A DNA stretch of 64,000 nt from Gaiellasilicea sp963763755 (GCA_963763755.1 CAVXQE010000006.1:1-64000), one strand, 5' to 3'. Counted from the stretch's first letter, positions 28,848 to 39,539 are shown. Notes: a model not told the origin generated them from the letters alone. Numbers and translations: made by a program.

Positions 28848-29754
28848 GTGGCGGCAGGACGAGAGGTTGCGATCATCGGCGCCGCCCTCGACCTCGGGGC
28901 GGGGCGCCGCGGCGTCGACATGGGCCCCTCGGCGATCCGCTATGCGGGGCTCGAGGAGCGGCTGACCGGTCTCGGGCTACCGCTGCGTCGACTGGGGCAA
29001 CGTCGAGACGGCGGTGCTCGAGGCGACGGAGGAGCAGGACGAGCGCGCCCGCTACCTGCCGCAGATCCTCGCGGCCTGCGGGCAGGTCGCCGGTCTCGTC
29101 GGCCGGGCGCTCGAGCAGGGAGCGATGCCGCTCGTGCTCGGCGGCGACCACTCCGTCGCGCTCGGCACGCTCGGCGGCCTCGCGCGCGAGAACGGGGTCT
29201 GGCGGTGTGCTCTGGATCGACGCGCACGGCGACCTCAACACACCGGAGACGTCGCCGACCGGCAACGTCCACGGGATGCCGCTCGCCGCTGCGCTCGGCC
29301 TTGACCGACGGCCGGTTCGAGAGCGAGGCGTTGACGCTTCCGGCGCTCGATCCGGCGCGGGTCGCGCTCGTCGGGCTGCGGGCGGTCGACGCGCGGGAGC
29401 GCGACCGGATCCGCGAGATCGGGATCGCCGCGTACACGATGAGCGACATCGACCGGGTCGGGATCGAGCGCGTGATCCGCGAGTCGCTGGCGCGGATCGC
29501 AGGGCCCGGCTTCGTGCACGTCTCGCTCGACATGGACGCGCTCGATCCCGAGGTCGCGCCGGGCGTGGGCACGCCCGTGCGGGGCGGCCTGTCCTATCGC
29601 GAGGCGCACCTCGCGCTCGAGCTCGTCGCCGAGTCGGGCCTCGTGGGCTCGCTCGAGGTGGTCGAGGTGAACCCGATCCTCGATCGCGAGAACGCGACCG
29701 GAGAGCTCGCCGTCGAGCTTCGTCGCGAGCGCGCTCGGCAAGACGATCCTCTAG
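28848..29754 (+). CDS. Arginase/agmatinase-family ureohydrolase
   Basis: Starts GTG 28848, 7 nt after TAGGGT (28835-28840). The dinuclear manganese ligands are visible in LVLGGDHSVALG, WIDAHGDLNTPETS and VSLDMDALDPEVAPG, with VHGMPLAAALG and a C-terminal EVVEVNPILD. These fit arginase (RocF-like) best, splitting arginine to ornithine and urea. Breaks near 28988, 29198, 29303 and 29720. The last codons read SALGKTIL. Related guanidino substrates cannot be excluded. Confidence 0.85.
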
Positions 29755-29765
29755 CGTCGCGCTCG

Positions 29766-30565
29766 TTACGAGCGACGACGCCCGGCAGGACGTACTCGCC
29801 GTCGCGCCGGTACTGCTCGAAGCGCTCGCGGGCGGCCTCGTCCACCTCGGCGCGCGTGTCGGTCGTCGAGGTCGCCGAGCGTCTGTCGCAGGCTGGCCGC
29901 GAGCCCCGTCACGAGGCGGCGGTACTCGCTCCCAGCCCGGCGTACGGAGCTCGAGCTCGACCTCCTCGATGCCGACGGTCTCGAAGCCGGCGCCGCGGAC
30001 GAGCTCCTCGATCCGGTCCGGCTCGCCGAGCGCGAACTGGCCGGGCTCGCCCGGCTGCGGCGGCTCCATCAGGCCGCGCTCGAGCAGCACCGGTCCGAAG
30101 ATGGTCGCCCACGGGTTCCGCTGCGCGGTCGCCCAGGTCGCGAAGGCGAGCCGCCCTCCGGGCCGGAGGACGCGACGCGTCTCGCGGAAGCGCGAGCGCC
30201 GGATCCGGGGCGAGCATGTAGCCGAAGCGGCAGATGACGGCGTCGACGCTCGCGTCCGGCAGGTCGATCGCCTGCATGTCCATCACGCGGATGCTCGACA
30301 CCCTCGAGCTCCGCGGCGGCGCGTCGCCTCGACCATCGCCGGCGAGAAGTCGGTCGTCGATCAGCCGCGCGACGCGAGGCGCGAGCAGCTCGGCGAGCTC
30401 GCCCGTGCCGCCGGCGAGCTCGAGCACCGATGTCCTGCGGGCCCGGCGCGAGCGCCGCGAGCAGCGCCTCGGTCACCGGCGCGTTGACGCGTCGCGACCG
30501 CGTCGCGCTGCTCCTCCCAGCCGCCGGCCGCCGCGTCCCAGCGCGCGCCGGCTCTCGGTATCGCC
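29766..30565 (-). CDS. SAM-dependent methyltransferase (class I)
   Basis: Bridging frame breaks near 30490, 30440, 30310, 30195, 29925 and 29775 gives a protein of about 265 residues: WDAAAGGWEEQRDAV, the SAM-binding LELAGGTGELAELLAPRV, VMDMQAIDLPDASVDAVICR and GYMLAPDPALAL, then PWATIFGPVLLERGLM. This is the UbiE/MenG-like fold; the substrate is not evident. No clean start codon follows the upstream stop at 30568, so the start is approximate. It lies just behind the LLM oxidoreductase. Confidence 0.65.
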
Positions 30566-30567
30566 GT

Positions 30568-31589
30568 CTATGCCGTCACCTGGGAGAACCGCGGCAGGAT
30601 CTCGCGGCCGTAGGCCTGCAGCACCTCTTCCTGCCCGTGCGTCATCAGGTAGATGTTGAACTGGTCGACGCCGATCGACTCGAGCTCCTCGAGCTTCGCG
30701 GTCGCCTGCGCGGTCGTGCCGAGCACGCAGAAGCGGTCGCAGATCTCGTCGGTGACGAACTCGCCGTGCTTCGCGCCGACGCGCGAGTGCTCGTTGTAGT
30801 CGTAGAACTTCCGCGCCTCGACGTAGTCGGTCAGCACCTTCGGGACGACCGAGCCGTCGGTGCCGTAGCGGTCGATCAGGTCCTGGACGTGGTTCGAGAC
30901 CATCGCCGGGAACCAGCGCACCTGGTCGCGCGCGTCGGCGAGGTCGTCGGAGATGTGGCTCGGCGCGCTGACGATGCACTTGAGCGCCGCCGGGTCGCGT
31001 CCTGCCTCCTCGGCGGCCTTCCGGGCGGTGTCCATGATCCACTGGATGATGTCCGGGTCGGCGAGCTGGATGATCACGCCGTCGCCCTGCCGGCCCGCGA
31101 CGGCGAGCGCCTTCGGGCCGTAGCCGGCGACGTGCATCTCGATCTCGGGCAGCTCCGGCCGCACCCACTTGAGCTGGAGGTCCTTGTCGTTCCAGTGCAC
31201 CTCCTTGCCGTTCATGAACGGCTTGACCATCTGCAGCGCCTCCTCGAAGTCCGCCACCTTCATCGGCTTGCGGCCGACGTAGCGCACCGCCGAGTCGCCG
31301 CGGCCGACGCCCATGATCATGCGGCCGTTCGAGATGTCCTGGAGCGTCGCGTAGGCGCTCGCGAGCACCGTCGGGTCGCGGGTCGCCGGGTTCGTGACCA
31401 TGTGGCCGAGCTTGATCTTCGACGTCTTGTCGCGCCAGGAGCGCCATCACGGGCATCGACTCCTGCCAGAGCACGTGCGAGTCGTAGGTCCAGCCGTACT
31501 CGAAGCCCTGCGTCCTCGGCCAGCTTCGTCAGCTCGATCAGGCGCTGGTAGGGCGGGTCGGGCAGGACGGTGACGCCGAAGCTGAGCAT
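30568..31589 (-). CDS. F420-dependent LLM-class oxidoreductase (TIGR03842-like)
   Basis: Luciferase-like barrel using F420 or flavin. GGAGG sits 5 nt before ATG 31589. It begins LSFGVTVLPDPPYQRLIELT, continues GHMVTNPATRDPTVLASAYATLQDISNG (TNPATR is a hallmark), GRMIMGVGRGDSAVRYVG and ends QFNIYLMTHGQEEVLQAYG. Breaks near 31510 and 31440. Similar proteins in actinobacteria carry the TIGR03842 label; I recall this from family naming, not from a search. Its neighbours include N-carbamoyl amino acid hydrolase and dihydropyrimidinase, so a redox step on a pyrimidine-like ring is an attractive but unproven role. Confidence 0.78.
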
Positions 31590-31639
31590 GGAGCCTCCAC
31601 GTGGTCGCGGCAGGGAAAGAGGCATTCTCGCGCGAATCC

Positions 31640-32092
31640 GTGCGCGTGGCAACGTGGCCCTACTACCTGTTCGCGGTCGCGCGGGCGCGATGCTGCCGAT
31701 CCAGTTCGGGATCAACGCGCAGCTCGCGCGGTGGCGTGGGCAGCCCGGTCCGCGCGACGTTCGTCTCCTTCGTCGTCGGCGACGGCTCGTCGCTGCTCGT
31801 CGCGGTGCTGGTCTTCGCCGCGGCATGCCGCCGGAGAGAAGCTCGGCGCGCGCCGTGGTGGGTCTGGGTCGGCGGCTTCCTCGGCGCGTTCTACGTGCTC
31901 GGCAGCGTCGTGACCGCGCCGAAGCTCGGCGCGGCGACGCTCTTCGCGTTCATCCTCGCCGGCCAGGCGGCCGCCTCGCTCGCCGTCGACCACTTCGGCT
32001 GGGTCGGCTTCGAGGAGAACCCGGTCACGCCGGGCCGCCTGCTCGGCATCGCGCTCGTCGCGGCCGGCGTGGCCGCCGTGCGCTTCCTCTAG
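31640..32092 (+). CDS. DMT-superfamily transporter, YdcZ/DUF606 type
   Basis: About 150 codons with four to five helices. After corrections near 31688, 31793 and 31817 it reads AGAMLPIQFGINAQLAR, SPVRATFVSFVVG, WWVWVGGFLGAFYVLGSVV and PKLGAATLFAFILAGQAAAS, the signature order of the DUF606 half-size drug/metabolite exporters. Start taken as GTG 31640; GTG 31601 or 31646 are alternatives. Divergent from the LLM gene (51 bp between starts) and convergent with the M20 hydrolase. Confidence 0.75.
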   Translation: MRVATWPYYLFAVARARCCRSSSGSTRSSRGGVGSPVRATFVSFVVGDGSSLLVAVLVFAAACRRREARRAPWWVWVGGFLGAFYVLGSVVTAPKLGAATLFAFILAGQAAASLAVDHFGWVGFEENPVTPGRLLGIALVAAGVAAVRFL

Positions 32093-32109
32093 CCAAGTGA
32101 CGACCGTAA

Positions 32110-33363
32110 CTAGCCGTTACTGCGGCGACGTGGGCGATCGTCTTCGTCGCCAGGCGGTCGAGCGCCTGCACGGCGAGCTCGAGGTGCTCCGGCTTCGTGT
32201 CCTCGAGCTTCGTGTGCGAGAGGCCGCGCAGGCTCTGGACGAAGAGCATCACCGTCGGCACGCCGGCGCGCGAGACCTCGGCGGCGTCGTGCAGCGGGCC
32301 GCTCGGCAGCCGGTGCGACTCGCCCGCGACCTCGCGGATCGCCTCCTCGGCGAAGCCGATCAGCGTCTCGTCGAAGAGGATCGGCTGGATCTCCCAGATC
32401 CGCTCGTACTCGACCTCGATCCGCTCCTCCTGCGCGAAGCGCTCGCACGCTCTCGCGCACCTGCTCCCACATCGACGCGAGCTTGCCGGCGTCGAGGTGG
32501 CGCATGTCGAGCAGCTGCTCGGCGGTCTCGACGACCGAGGTGACGATCCCCGGCTTGCAGACGACGCCGCCGCACGTGCAGCACGGCGCCGTCGCCGACC
32601 CGCTGCGGCGATCTCGCGCATCTCGAGCGCGAGCTTCGCGGCGCCCGCGAGCGCGTCGCGGCGCTGGTCCATCGGCGTCGAGCCGGCGTGCGCCGCCTGG
32701 CCGCGCCAGGTGATCCGGTGGCGCTCGACGCCGAACGTGCCGAGCACCGCGCCGAGCGGCAGGTCCGATCGACTCGAGCACCGGCCCCTGCTCGATGTGC
32801 AGCTCGAGGTAGGCGGCCGCGTTCTCGAGCTGCGAGCGCGCGTCGAGCGCCCGGTCGAGGTCGACGCCGTGCTCGCGCAGCGCGTCCGGCAGCGCGATGC
32901 CGTCGCGGTCGGTCAGCGGGCGCAGCTCGTCCTGGTCGGCCATCGAGCCGGCCGCGGCGGACGAGCCGAAGAGGGAGCGGCCGAAGCGCGCGCCCTCCTC
33001 GTCGGCCCAGTTGACGAGCCGCACGGTCACGGGCGGCGTGCCCTCCTCCGCGATCCGCCGCAGCACCTCGACGGCCGGCGACGACGTTCAGGCAGCCGTC
33101 GAGCCAGCCGCCGTTCGGCACCGAGTCGATGTGGCCGCCGAGCAGCACGCGCGCGCTCCGAGTCGCCGCGCAGCGTCCACCACTGGTTGCCGGCCTCGTC
33201 GACCTCGTACTCGAGCGGCAGGCCGTCGAGCTTCGCGCCGAGCCACTCCTTCGCCTGCACCCAGGTCGCCGTCCACGCGACGCGCTGCGCGCCGTTCTCG
33301 TCGCCGGTCAGCTCGCGGAGCTCGCGCAGCTCGTCGACGGTGCGGCTGCGGGTCGAGCGGCAC
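32110..33363 (-). CDS. N-carbamoyl amino acid / beta-ureidopropionate amidohydrolase (M20 family)
   Basis: Zinc enzyme that removes the carbamoyl group from ureido acids. Begins GTG 33363 (MPLDPQ then VDELRELRELTGDENGAQR after one correction). The metal-site motifs are LLGGHIDSVPNGGWLDGCLN, NWADEEGARFGRSLFGS and LELHIEQGPVLE; the dimer lid reads WRGQAAHAGSTPMDQRRDAL, and SGPLHDAAEVSRAGVPTVM closes the site. About 417 codons. Breaks near 33350, 33165, 33080, 32765, 32600 and 32450. With dihydropyrimidinase nearby, N-carbamoyl-beta-alanine is the likeliest substrate; allantoate is the main alternative. Confidence 0.85.
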
Positions 33364-33406
33364 GGGCCGAGCTGACGCTAACCAACGGGTGTGGTATCGA
33401 ATACGC

Positions 33407-34259
33407 ATGGCGCCTCGGCCGCTCTGCGCTCGGCTCTGCGAGCGCGTCGGCGTCACGGCGCTCGTGCTCGTCGCGCTGTGCGCCTTCTGGGAGGGCTTCA
33501 GTGGTTCGGGGAGGCGACCGGCTGCACGCTGGCCGTTCGTCGTCGACGACCCGACGATGCCGCACCTGCACGACATCATCGGCCCGCTCTTCGAGCCGTC
33601 GCGGCGGAACGGGCCGCTGCTGATCGAGGTGCTCTGGCACGCGGCGCTCTTCACCGCGAAGGAGGCGGTCGTCGGCTTCGCGCTCGGCGCGTCGATCGGC
33701 TTCGCGCTCGGCGTCGTGCTCGCGCACTCGCGCTGCTCCAGCGCGGCTTCCTGCCGTACATCGTCGCCTCGCAGACGATGCCGATCCTCGCGATCGCGCC
33801 GATGGTCGTCGTCGGGCTCGGCGGACGCGGGCTGCCCGGCTGGTTCTCGGTCTCCGTGATCGCCGCCTACCTGACGTTCTTCCCGGTGACGATCAACACG
33901 CTGCGCGGCCTGCACGTCGGCCGACCCGCGCGCGCTCGAGCTGATGCGCTCGTACGCGGCGAGCCGCTGGCGGTGCTCTGGAAGCTGCGCGTCCCCGCCT
34001 CGCTGCCGTACCTCTTCGCCGCGCTCAAGATCGCGGCGACGGCGAGCGTCGTCGGCGCGATCATCGGCGAGCTGCCGTCGTCGATCCAGGACGGCCTCGG
34101 CGGCGCGATCCTCAACTTCAACCAGTACTACGCGAGCTCGCCCGAGAACCTCTGGGCGACGAACCTCATCGCCGCGCTCGCTCGGGATCGCGTTCTTCCT
34201 CGCTCATCGTCGTCGTCGAGAAGCTCGTCGTGCGACGCGCGCCGGAGCACGTCGCATGA
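33407..34259 (+). CDS. ABC transporter permease, NitT/TauT (SsuC) family, first copy
   Basis: ATG 33407. About 285 codons with an N-terminal helix, LFTAKEAVVGFALGASIGFA, SQTMPILAIAPMVVVGLG and the ATPase-docking EAA-like stretch LELMRSYAASRWAVLWKLRVP, followed by LPYLFAALKIAATASVVGAI. This family imports taurine, sulfonates, nitrate or thiamine-type pyrimidines. Breaks near 33510, 33735, 33920, 33970 and 34180. It overlaps the ATPase gene by 4 bp. Confidence 0.84.
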
Positions 34260-35113
34260 GCAGCCGCAGCACGTCGTCGTCGCGCTCAAGGGCGTCACGA
34301 AGACGTTCGGCCAGGCCGGCGTCGTCGCGCTGGAGGACATCGACCTCGAGGTCCGCCCGGCGAGTTCGTCTCGCTGATCGGCCCGTCCGGCTGCGGCAAG
34401 TCGACGCTGCTGCGGGTCATCGGCGACCTGATCCAGCCGACCGCCGGGCGACGTCCTCGTGAACGGCAAGACCGCCGCGCCAGGCGCGGCTCGACCGCGA
34501 CTACGGGATCGTCTTCCAGGACGCCGTGCTCTACGACTGGCGCACGGTCGCGACGAACATCGCGCTGCCGCTCGAGCTGCTCGGCTGGGACCGGCGCGCG
34601 CCGCGCACGAGCGCGTGCGCGAGATGCTCGAGCTCGTCGAGCTGACCGGGCTTCGAGCAGCACTATCCCGTGGCAGCTCTCGGGCGGCATGCAGCAGCGC
34701 GTCTCGATCGCGCGCGCGCTCTCGTTCTCGCCGCGCGCTCCTGCTCATGGACGAGCCGTTCGGCGCGCTCGACGAGATGACGCGCGAGCGGCTGAACCTG
34801 CGAGCTGCTGCGGATCTGGGAGCAGCACCGGCTCGACGGTCGTCTTCGTCACGCACTCGATCGCGGAGGCGGTGTTCCTCTCGACGCGGGTCGTCGTCAT
34901 GTCGCCGCGGCCGGGGCGGATCGCCGGCGATCGTCGACGTCGACCTGCCGCAGCCGCGCGCGCACGGCGACGCGCGAGGACACCGCGCTTCTTCGAGCTG
35001 GTCACGCGAGGTGCGCGAGGCACCTGCGGCCGGCGGCGGGCTGGCGGTCGTCGAGGAGGAGCTCGAGACCGTCGACGGCAGCGCGCTGATCGCCGCGCGA
35101 GGCGGGCGCGTGA
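34256..35113 (+). CDS. ABC transporter ATPase, NitT/TauT (SsuB) family
   Basis: Reads EQPQHVVVALKGVTKTFGQ after a correction at the start. Walker A LIGPSGCGKSTLLR, Q-loop IVFQDAVLYDWRTV, signature QLSGGMQQRVSIARAL, Walker B LLLMDEPFGALD and switch FVTHSIAEAVFLS are all present. Breaks near 34265, 34362, 34445, 34485, 34600, 34650, 34735, 34803 and 34830. Flanked by its two permeases with 4-bp overlaps on both sides. Confidence 0.87.
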
Positions 35114-35903
35114 GCCGGCAGGCGCGCGCGCGACTGGGCGCCTGCGCTCGTCGTCTTCGTGCTCGGGATCGCGCCTGGCAGGGCTGCACGCGCGGCCTCG
35201 ACGTCGAGCGCTTCCTGCTGCCGCCGCTCTCGGACATCCTCGCAGACGTTCTGGGACGGAGCAGGGACCGTGCTCTGGAGCGCCGGCCTGCTTCACGTTC
35301 AAGGAGGCGCTCGGCGGCTTCGTGATCGGCTCGGGCTCGGGATCCTGCGTCGCGCTCCTGCTCGCGCGCTTCCGCGCCGCTCGGCCGCGCGCTCATGCCG
35401 TACGCGATCGCCGCCAACGCGATCCCGATCATCGCCTTCGCGCCGATCACGAACAACTGGTTCGGGATCCTCAACCCGTTCTCGAAGATGGCGATCGCCG
35501 CGGTGCTCTGCTTCTTCCCGGTGCTGGTGAACACGCTGCGCGGGCTGACCTCCGTGCGGCCCGAGGTCGATCGAGCTGATGCGCTCGTACGCCGCCGGCG
35601 AGCTCGACGATCTTCCGGCACGTACGGATCCCGAACTCGCTGCCGTTCATCTTCCCGGCCTGAAGGTCGCCACCGTGCTCGCGATGATCGGCGCGATCGT
35701 CGGCGACTACTTCGGCGGCTCGACAGGAGGCGCTCGGGATCCAGATCCGGAGATCGGCCGGCAGTCTTCGCACTTCGAGCGGGCGTGGGCCGCGATCGTG
35801 CGTCGCGAGCGTGCTCGGGATCGCGTTCTACGGCGCCGTCGCGCTGGCCGAGCGGCTGACGATGAGCTGGCACGCCGTGCGGCGCGAGGCTCGAGGCGAG
35901 TGA
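35110..35903 (+). CDS. ABC transporter permease, NitT/TauT family, second copy
   Basis: GTG 35110 inside the ATPase stop. It reads LTFKEALGGFVIGSGLGILV, MPYAIAANAIPIIAFAPITN, then CFFPVLVNTLRGLTSVRPEV, the docking stretch IELMRSYAAGELTIFRHVR and LPFIFPALKVATVLAMIGAI. The two permeases are paralogues and probably form a heterodimer. Breaks near 35135, 35245, 35290, 35375, 35570, 35615 and later. The last codons are REARGE before TGA 35901. Confidence 0.83.
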
Positions 35904-35936
35904 ATCGGAGGGCGAACGGCAACGCACGCGGCCAAA

Positions 35937-37085
35937 TTGGGGCACGAGGCTGAGCGAGGGTCAGTCGCGGCGCAGGCACTCGGTCGCTGGCCGTGCTGCG
36001 GCGCTGGCGCTGCGCAGGCTGCGGCGACGACGGCGGAGGCGGCGGCGACCGCGGCGGCGAGCCGGCGCAAGCTCGCGACCAAGGTCACGCTGCAGCTCAA
36101 GTGGGTGACGCAGGCGCAGTTCGCCGGCTACTACGCGGCGCTCGAGAAGGGCTACTACAAGGACGAGGGCCTCGACGTGACGATCAAGCTCGGCGGGCCG
36201 GACATCATCCCCGAGCAGGTCGTGCTCGGCGAGCAGGCCGAGTTCGGGATCGACTGGCTCGCCAACCTGCTCGCGACGCGCGACAAGGGCGAGCGAGCTC
36301 GTCAACATCGCGCAGGTCTTCGCGCGCACCGGGATGACCGAGGTGACGTGGAAGGACAGCGGCATCGACACGATCGCGAAGATGCGAGGGCAAGAAGGTC
36401 GGCGTCTGGCTCGGCGGCAACGAGCACGAGCTGTTCGCCGCGCTGCACGAAGAACGGGATCGACCCGAAGAAGGACGTCGACGATCGTCACGCAGCCGTT
36501 CGACATGAACCTGTTCCTGAACGGCGAGGTCGACGCCGCCGCGGCGATGACCTACAACGAGCTCGCGCAGGTGCTCGAGTCGAAGAACCCGAACACCGGC
36601 AAGCTCTACACGCTCAACGATCTGAACGTGTTCAAGATGTCCGACCTCGGCACCGGCATGCTCGAGGACGGGATCTTCGTCCGCGAGGACTGGATCAAGG
36701 ACACGGCGAACCAGGACATCGCGAAAGTTCCTGAAGGCGTCGTTCCAGGGCTGGATCTACTGCCGCGACCATTACGAGGACTGCGTGCAGATCGTGCTCA
36801 ACAACGGCCCGACGCTCGGCGAGGGCCACCAGCGCTGGCAGATGAACGAGATCAACGCGCTGATCTGGCCGAACGACGGCGGGATCGGCGTGATGAACCA
36901 GGCCGACTTCGACGAAGACGGCGTAGATCGCGCACGACTACAAGGTCATCAAGAAGGGCGTCCGCGACGCGTACGACGACCGACTACGCCAGGAGGCCGT
37001 CGCGAGCTCGAGGGCGGAGGGCGTGGACGTCAACGGCAAGAACTACCAGAAGCAGGACGTCGAGGTCACCGCGGGCGGCACGTAG
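35937..37085 (+). CDS. ABC substrate-binding lipoprotein, NMT1/THI5-like
   Basis: After correcting two bases near 36000 the N-terminus gives a lipobox (SLAVLAALALAGCGDDGG). The mature domain opens VTLQLKWVTQAQFAGYYAAL, EKGYYKDEGLDVTIK, GGPDIIPEQVVLGEQAEFGI: the hallmark of pyrimidine- and riboflavin-precursor binders (ThiY/RibY type). Further: VGVWLGGNEHELFAAL, QPFDMNLFLNGEVDAAAAMT and GEGHQRWQMNEINALIWP. Breaks near 36295, 36390, 36450, 36480, 36728 and 36930. The start (TTG 35937) is tentative. It leads straight to dihydropyrimidinase, which supports a pyrimidine or related ligand. Confidence 0.83.
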
Positions 37086-37127
37086 GCGCAACGCTCGCGC
37101 TACACTCACCGAAGAAGGGAGATCCGC

Positions 37128-38549
37128 ATGTCCGTTCTGATCAAGGGCGGCCGCGTCGTGACCGCGGCCGACGACTACGTCGCCGACATCCTCGTCGAGG
37201 ACGAGCGGATCTCCCTCATCGGCGAGTCACTGGACGTCGCCGCCGACCGCGTCATCGACGCGTCCGGCAAGTACGTGCTGCCGGGCGCGGTCGACCCGCA
37301 CACGCACCTCGACATGCCGTTCGGCGGCACGATGACGATCGACGACGTCGAGTCCGGCCAGCGGGCGGCGGCGCGCGGCGGCACGACCTGCCACGTCGAC
37401 TTCTGCATCCAGGCGCCGGGCGCGAGCTTCGGCGACGCGCTCGCCGACTGGAAGTCGAAGGCCGAAGGCAAGCAGGTGATCGACATGGGCTACCACATGG
37501 CGGTCACCGACCTGAAGGAGGGCGGCTCGCTCGAGGAGCTCGCGACGCTGCCCGACCAGGGCGTCACCTCGTACAAGCTCTTCATGGCCTACAAGGGCGC
37601 GCTGATGGTCGACGACGAGACGCTCTTCAAGACGATGGAGGTCGCCGCCGAGACCGGCGCGCTCGTGATGGTGCACGCCGAGAACGGCGACGCGATCGAC
37701 GTGCTCGTCAAGCAGGCGCTCGCGGAGGGGAAGACCGAGCCGAAGTACCACGCGCTGACGCGGCCGCCGGAGACCGAGGGCGAGGCGACGAACCGCGCGA
37801 TCCAGCTCGCGCGCGTCGCCGGCTGCGCCGCTCTACGTCGTCCACGTCTCCTGCAAGGAGTCGGTCGAGCCGATCATGCTCGCGCGCGAGAGGGCTGGGA
37901 CGTCTGGGGCGAGACGTGCACGCAGTACTTCTTCGTCGACTACACGTTCCTCGAGCGGCCGGACTTCGAGGGCGCGAAGTACGTCTACACGCCGCCGCCG
38001 CGCGACAAGGCGAACCAGGACGTGCTCTGGGACGCCGTCCGCCGCGACACGCTCTCGGCGATCTCGACCGACCACTGCGCCTTCCTCTGGGACGGCCAGA
38101 AGACGCTCGGCCGCGACGACTTCTCGAAGATCCCGAACGGCGGGCCCGGGCTCGAGAACCGGCTGCACATGATCCACCACTTCGGCGTCGGCGAGGGCCG
38201 GATCGGGCTGAACCGGATGGTCGAGCTCCTCTGCACGAACCCGGCGAAGCTGTTCGGGCTCTACCCGCGCAAGGGCACGATCGCGGTCGGCTCGGACGCG
38301 GACATCGTCGTCTTCGACCCCGAGAAGCGGCACACGATCACCGCCGCGAACCAGGAGTCGAAGACGGACTACAACCTCTACGAGGGGACCGAGGTCGTCG
38401 GCGACGTCGAGACGGTGCTCCTCCGCGGCAACGTGATCGTCGACGGCGGCGAGGTCGTCGCGAAGCCGGGCGTCGGCCAGTTCGTCAGGCGCGCGAAGTT
38501 CGGCGAGCAGCTCGCCACGGCCGGAGCGGAGGCCCCGGCGGCGGCATAA
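37128..38549 (+). CDS. hydA: Dihydropyrimidinase (hydantoinase)
   Basis: 473 residues; AAGGGAG lies upstream of ATG 37128. It opens the dihydropyrimidine ring to an N-carbamoyl-beta-amino acid. Metal ligands: His58 and His60 in VDPHTHLDMPFGG, carboxylated Lys150 in TSYKLFMAYKG, His in VMVHAENGD and VVHVSCKES, Asp in ISTDHCAF. Two compensating frame slips near 37830 and 37890 garble about 20 residues, which otherwise read CAALYVVHVSCKESVEPIM-like. It follows the ABC importer by 42 bp and ends at a strong hairpin. Confidence 0.93.
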   Translation: MSVLIKGGRVVTAADDYVADILVEDERISLIGESLDVAADRVIDASGKYVLPGAVDPHTHLDMPFGGTMTIDDVESGQRAAARGGTTCHVDFCIQAPGASFGDALADWKSKAEGKQVIDMGYHMAVTDLKEGGSLEELATLPDQGVTSYKLFMAYKGALMVDDETLFKTMEVAAETGALVMVHAENGDAIDVLVKQALAEGKTEPKYHALTRPPETEGEATNRAIQLARVAGCAALRRPRLLQGVGRADHARAREGWDVWGETCTQYFFVDYTFLERPDFEGAKYVYTPPPRDKANQDVLWDAVRRDTLSAISTDHCAFLWDGQKTLGRDDFSKIPNGGPGLENRLHMIHHFGVGEGRIGLNRMVELLCTNPAKLFGLYPRKGTIAVGSDADIVVFDPEKRHTITAANQESKTDYNLYEGTEVVGDVETVLLRGNVIVDGGEVVAKPGVGQFVRRAKFGEQLATAGAEAPAAA

Positions 38550-38594
38550 CGCACCGAGGGCACGGTCGGGCGCGGATCATGCCGCACGCGGCTG

Positions 38595-38626
38595 GTCGCC
38601 GTGCCCGTGGCTGCGGGCACGGCGAC
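38595..38626. terminator. Strong hairpin between convergent dihydropyrimidinase and PD40 genes
   Basis: A perfect 13-bp inverted repeat, GTCGCCGTGCCCG (38595-38607) and its complement (38614-38626), with a 6-nt loop TGGCTG. No T-tract follows on either strand. Its place 46 bp after one stop and 23 bp before the other suggests a bidirectional terminator. Confidence 0.6.
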
Positions 38627-38648
38627 ATGGCCGGCCTTCGGCTCGGTG

Positions 38649-39539
38649 CTAGCGAAGCGTCTGCCAGGAGGGGACGAGCTGTGCGCCGGGGCCGCCGCCG
38701 ACGGGATGGGCGTGCGATCCGTCGGCGTTCATCACGTACACACGCCGCTTGCTCCCGTCCTTGCGGACGAATGCGATCTCCTGGCCGTCGGGAGCCCAGG
38801 CCGGCCCGAACTCGATGCTGCGCGAGCGGGTCAGGTTTCGCGGCTGGCTTCCGTCGGCACGGACGACCCAGATGTCGTTGCCCGCTTCGTAGGTCAGGAG
38901 GCTCCCGTCGGGGCTCCATTCGACCCTCTCACCTTTCGCAGGCAAGTCTTTCGTGAGTTGGCGCTGGTTGTGGCCGTCGGAGCCGTTCATGAGCCAGAGC
39001 TGGGGTGTGCCCTTGCGGGCCGAGATGAAGGCGATCGTCTTGCCGTCGGGCGAGAACGATGGTGAGACGTCGTTGCCCGGTGCTCCGGTGAACCGTCGGG
39101 CGACGCCGCCGCGCACCCCGACGACGTAGATGTCGACCTTCGGGGGTCCGTGGTCGTCTGCTTCGTACGCGATTCGCTTCCCGTCGGGCGAGTAGCGCGG
39201 GAAGAGCGAGTCGTATGGGCTCGTCGTGAGCCGGTGCTGTCCGCTGCCGTCCTCCTGCATCAGCCAGACCTGGTACTTGCCGGTGCGGTCGCTGCAGAAG
39301 GCGATCTGACGCCCGTTCGGCGAGTAGGCCGCGCAGGCGTCGAACGACTTGGCGGTGGTCAAGCGCTGTTGCCCGGAGCCGTCCGGCATGACCGAGTAGA
39401 TGTCTGTGTTGCTGTCCGCGCCGATCACGCCGAATGCGATCCGACCGACCTTGCCGGCGTGCGTTGCCTGCGCTGCCACCGGACCGAGGACCGCGATGGC
39501 GATCGCCGCAGCGAGCGCCACCCAGGTGTGGAGTCTCAT
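38649..39539 (-). CDS. Secreted TolB/PD40-type beta-propeller protein
   Basis: 296 residues, intact. A signal peptide (WVALAAAIAIAVLGPVAAQA) is followed by six repeats with the PD40 signature (YSPNGRQIAFCSDR, YSPDGKRIAYEADD, FSPDGKTIAFISAR, WSPDGSLLTYEAG, WAPDGQEIAFVRKD). It resembles TolB but lacks the TolB N-terminal domain. GGAGG precedes ATG 39539. It lies 90 bp from, and divergent to, a membrane regulator that itself ends in a propeller domain. Confidence 0.88.
   Translation of the reverse strand: MRLHTWVALAAAIAIAVLGPVAAQATHAGKVGRIAFGVIGADSNTDIYSVMPDGSGQQRLTTAKSFDACAAYSPNGRQIAFCSDRTGKYQVWLMQEDGSGQHRLTTSPYDSLFPRYSPDGKRIAYEADDHGPPKVDIYVVGVRGGVARRFTGAPGNDVSPSFSPDGKTIAFISARKGTPQLWLMNGSDGHNQRQLTKDLPAKGERVEWSPDGSLLTYEAGNDIWVVRADGSQPRNLTRSRSIEFGPAWAPDGQEIAFVRKDGSKRRVYVMNADGSHAHPVGGGPGAQLVPSWQTLR

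Noticed and set aside
15500..37100. Programmed frameshifting or mass pseudogenisation as the cause of the many frame breaks
   Set aside because: The breaks hit housekeeping genes (hemA, hemC, moaC, ccm), show the same +1 contexts on both strands and lack slippery-site or stop-codon patterns. Sequence error is simpler.
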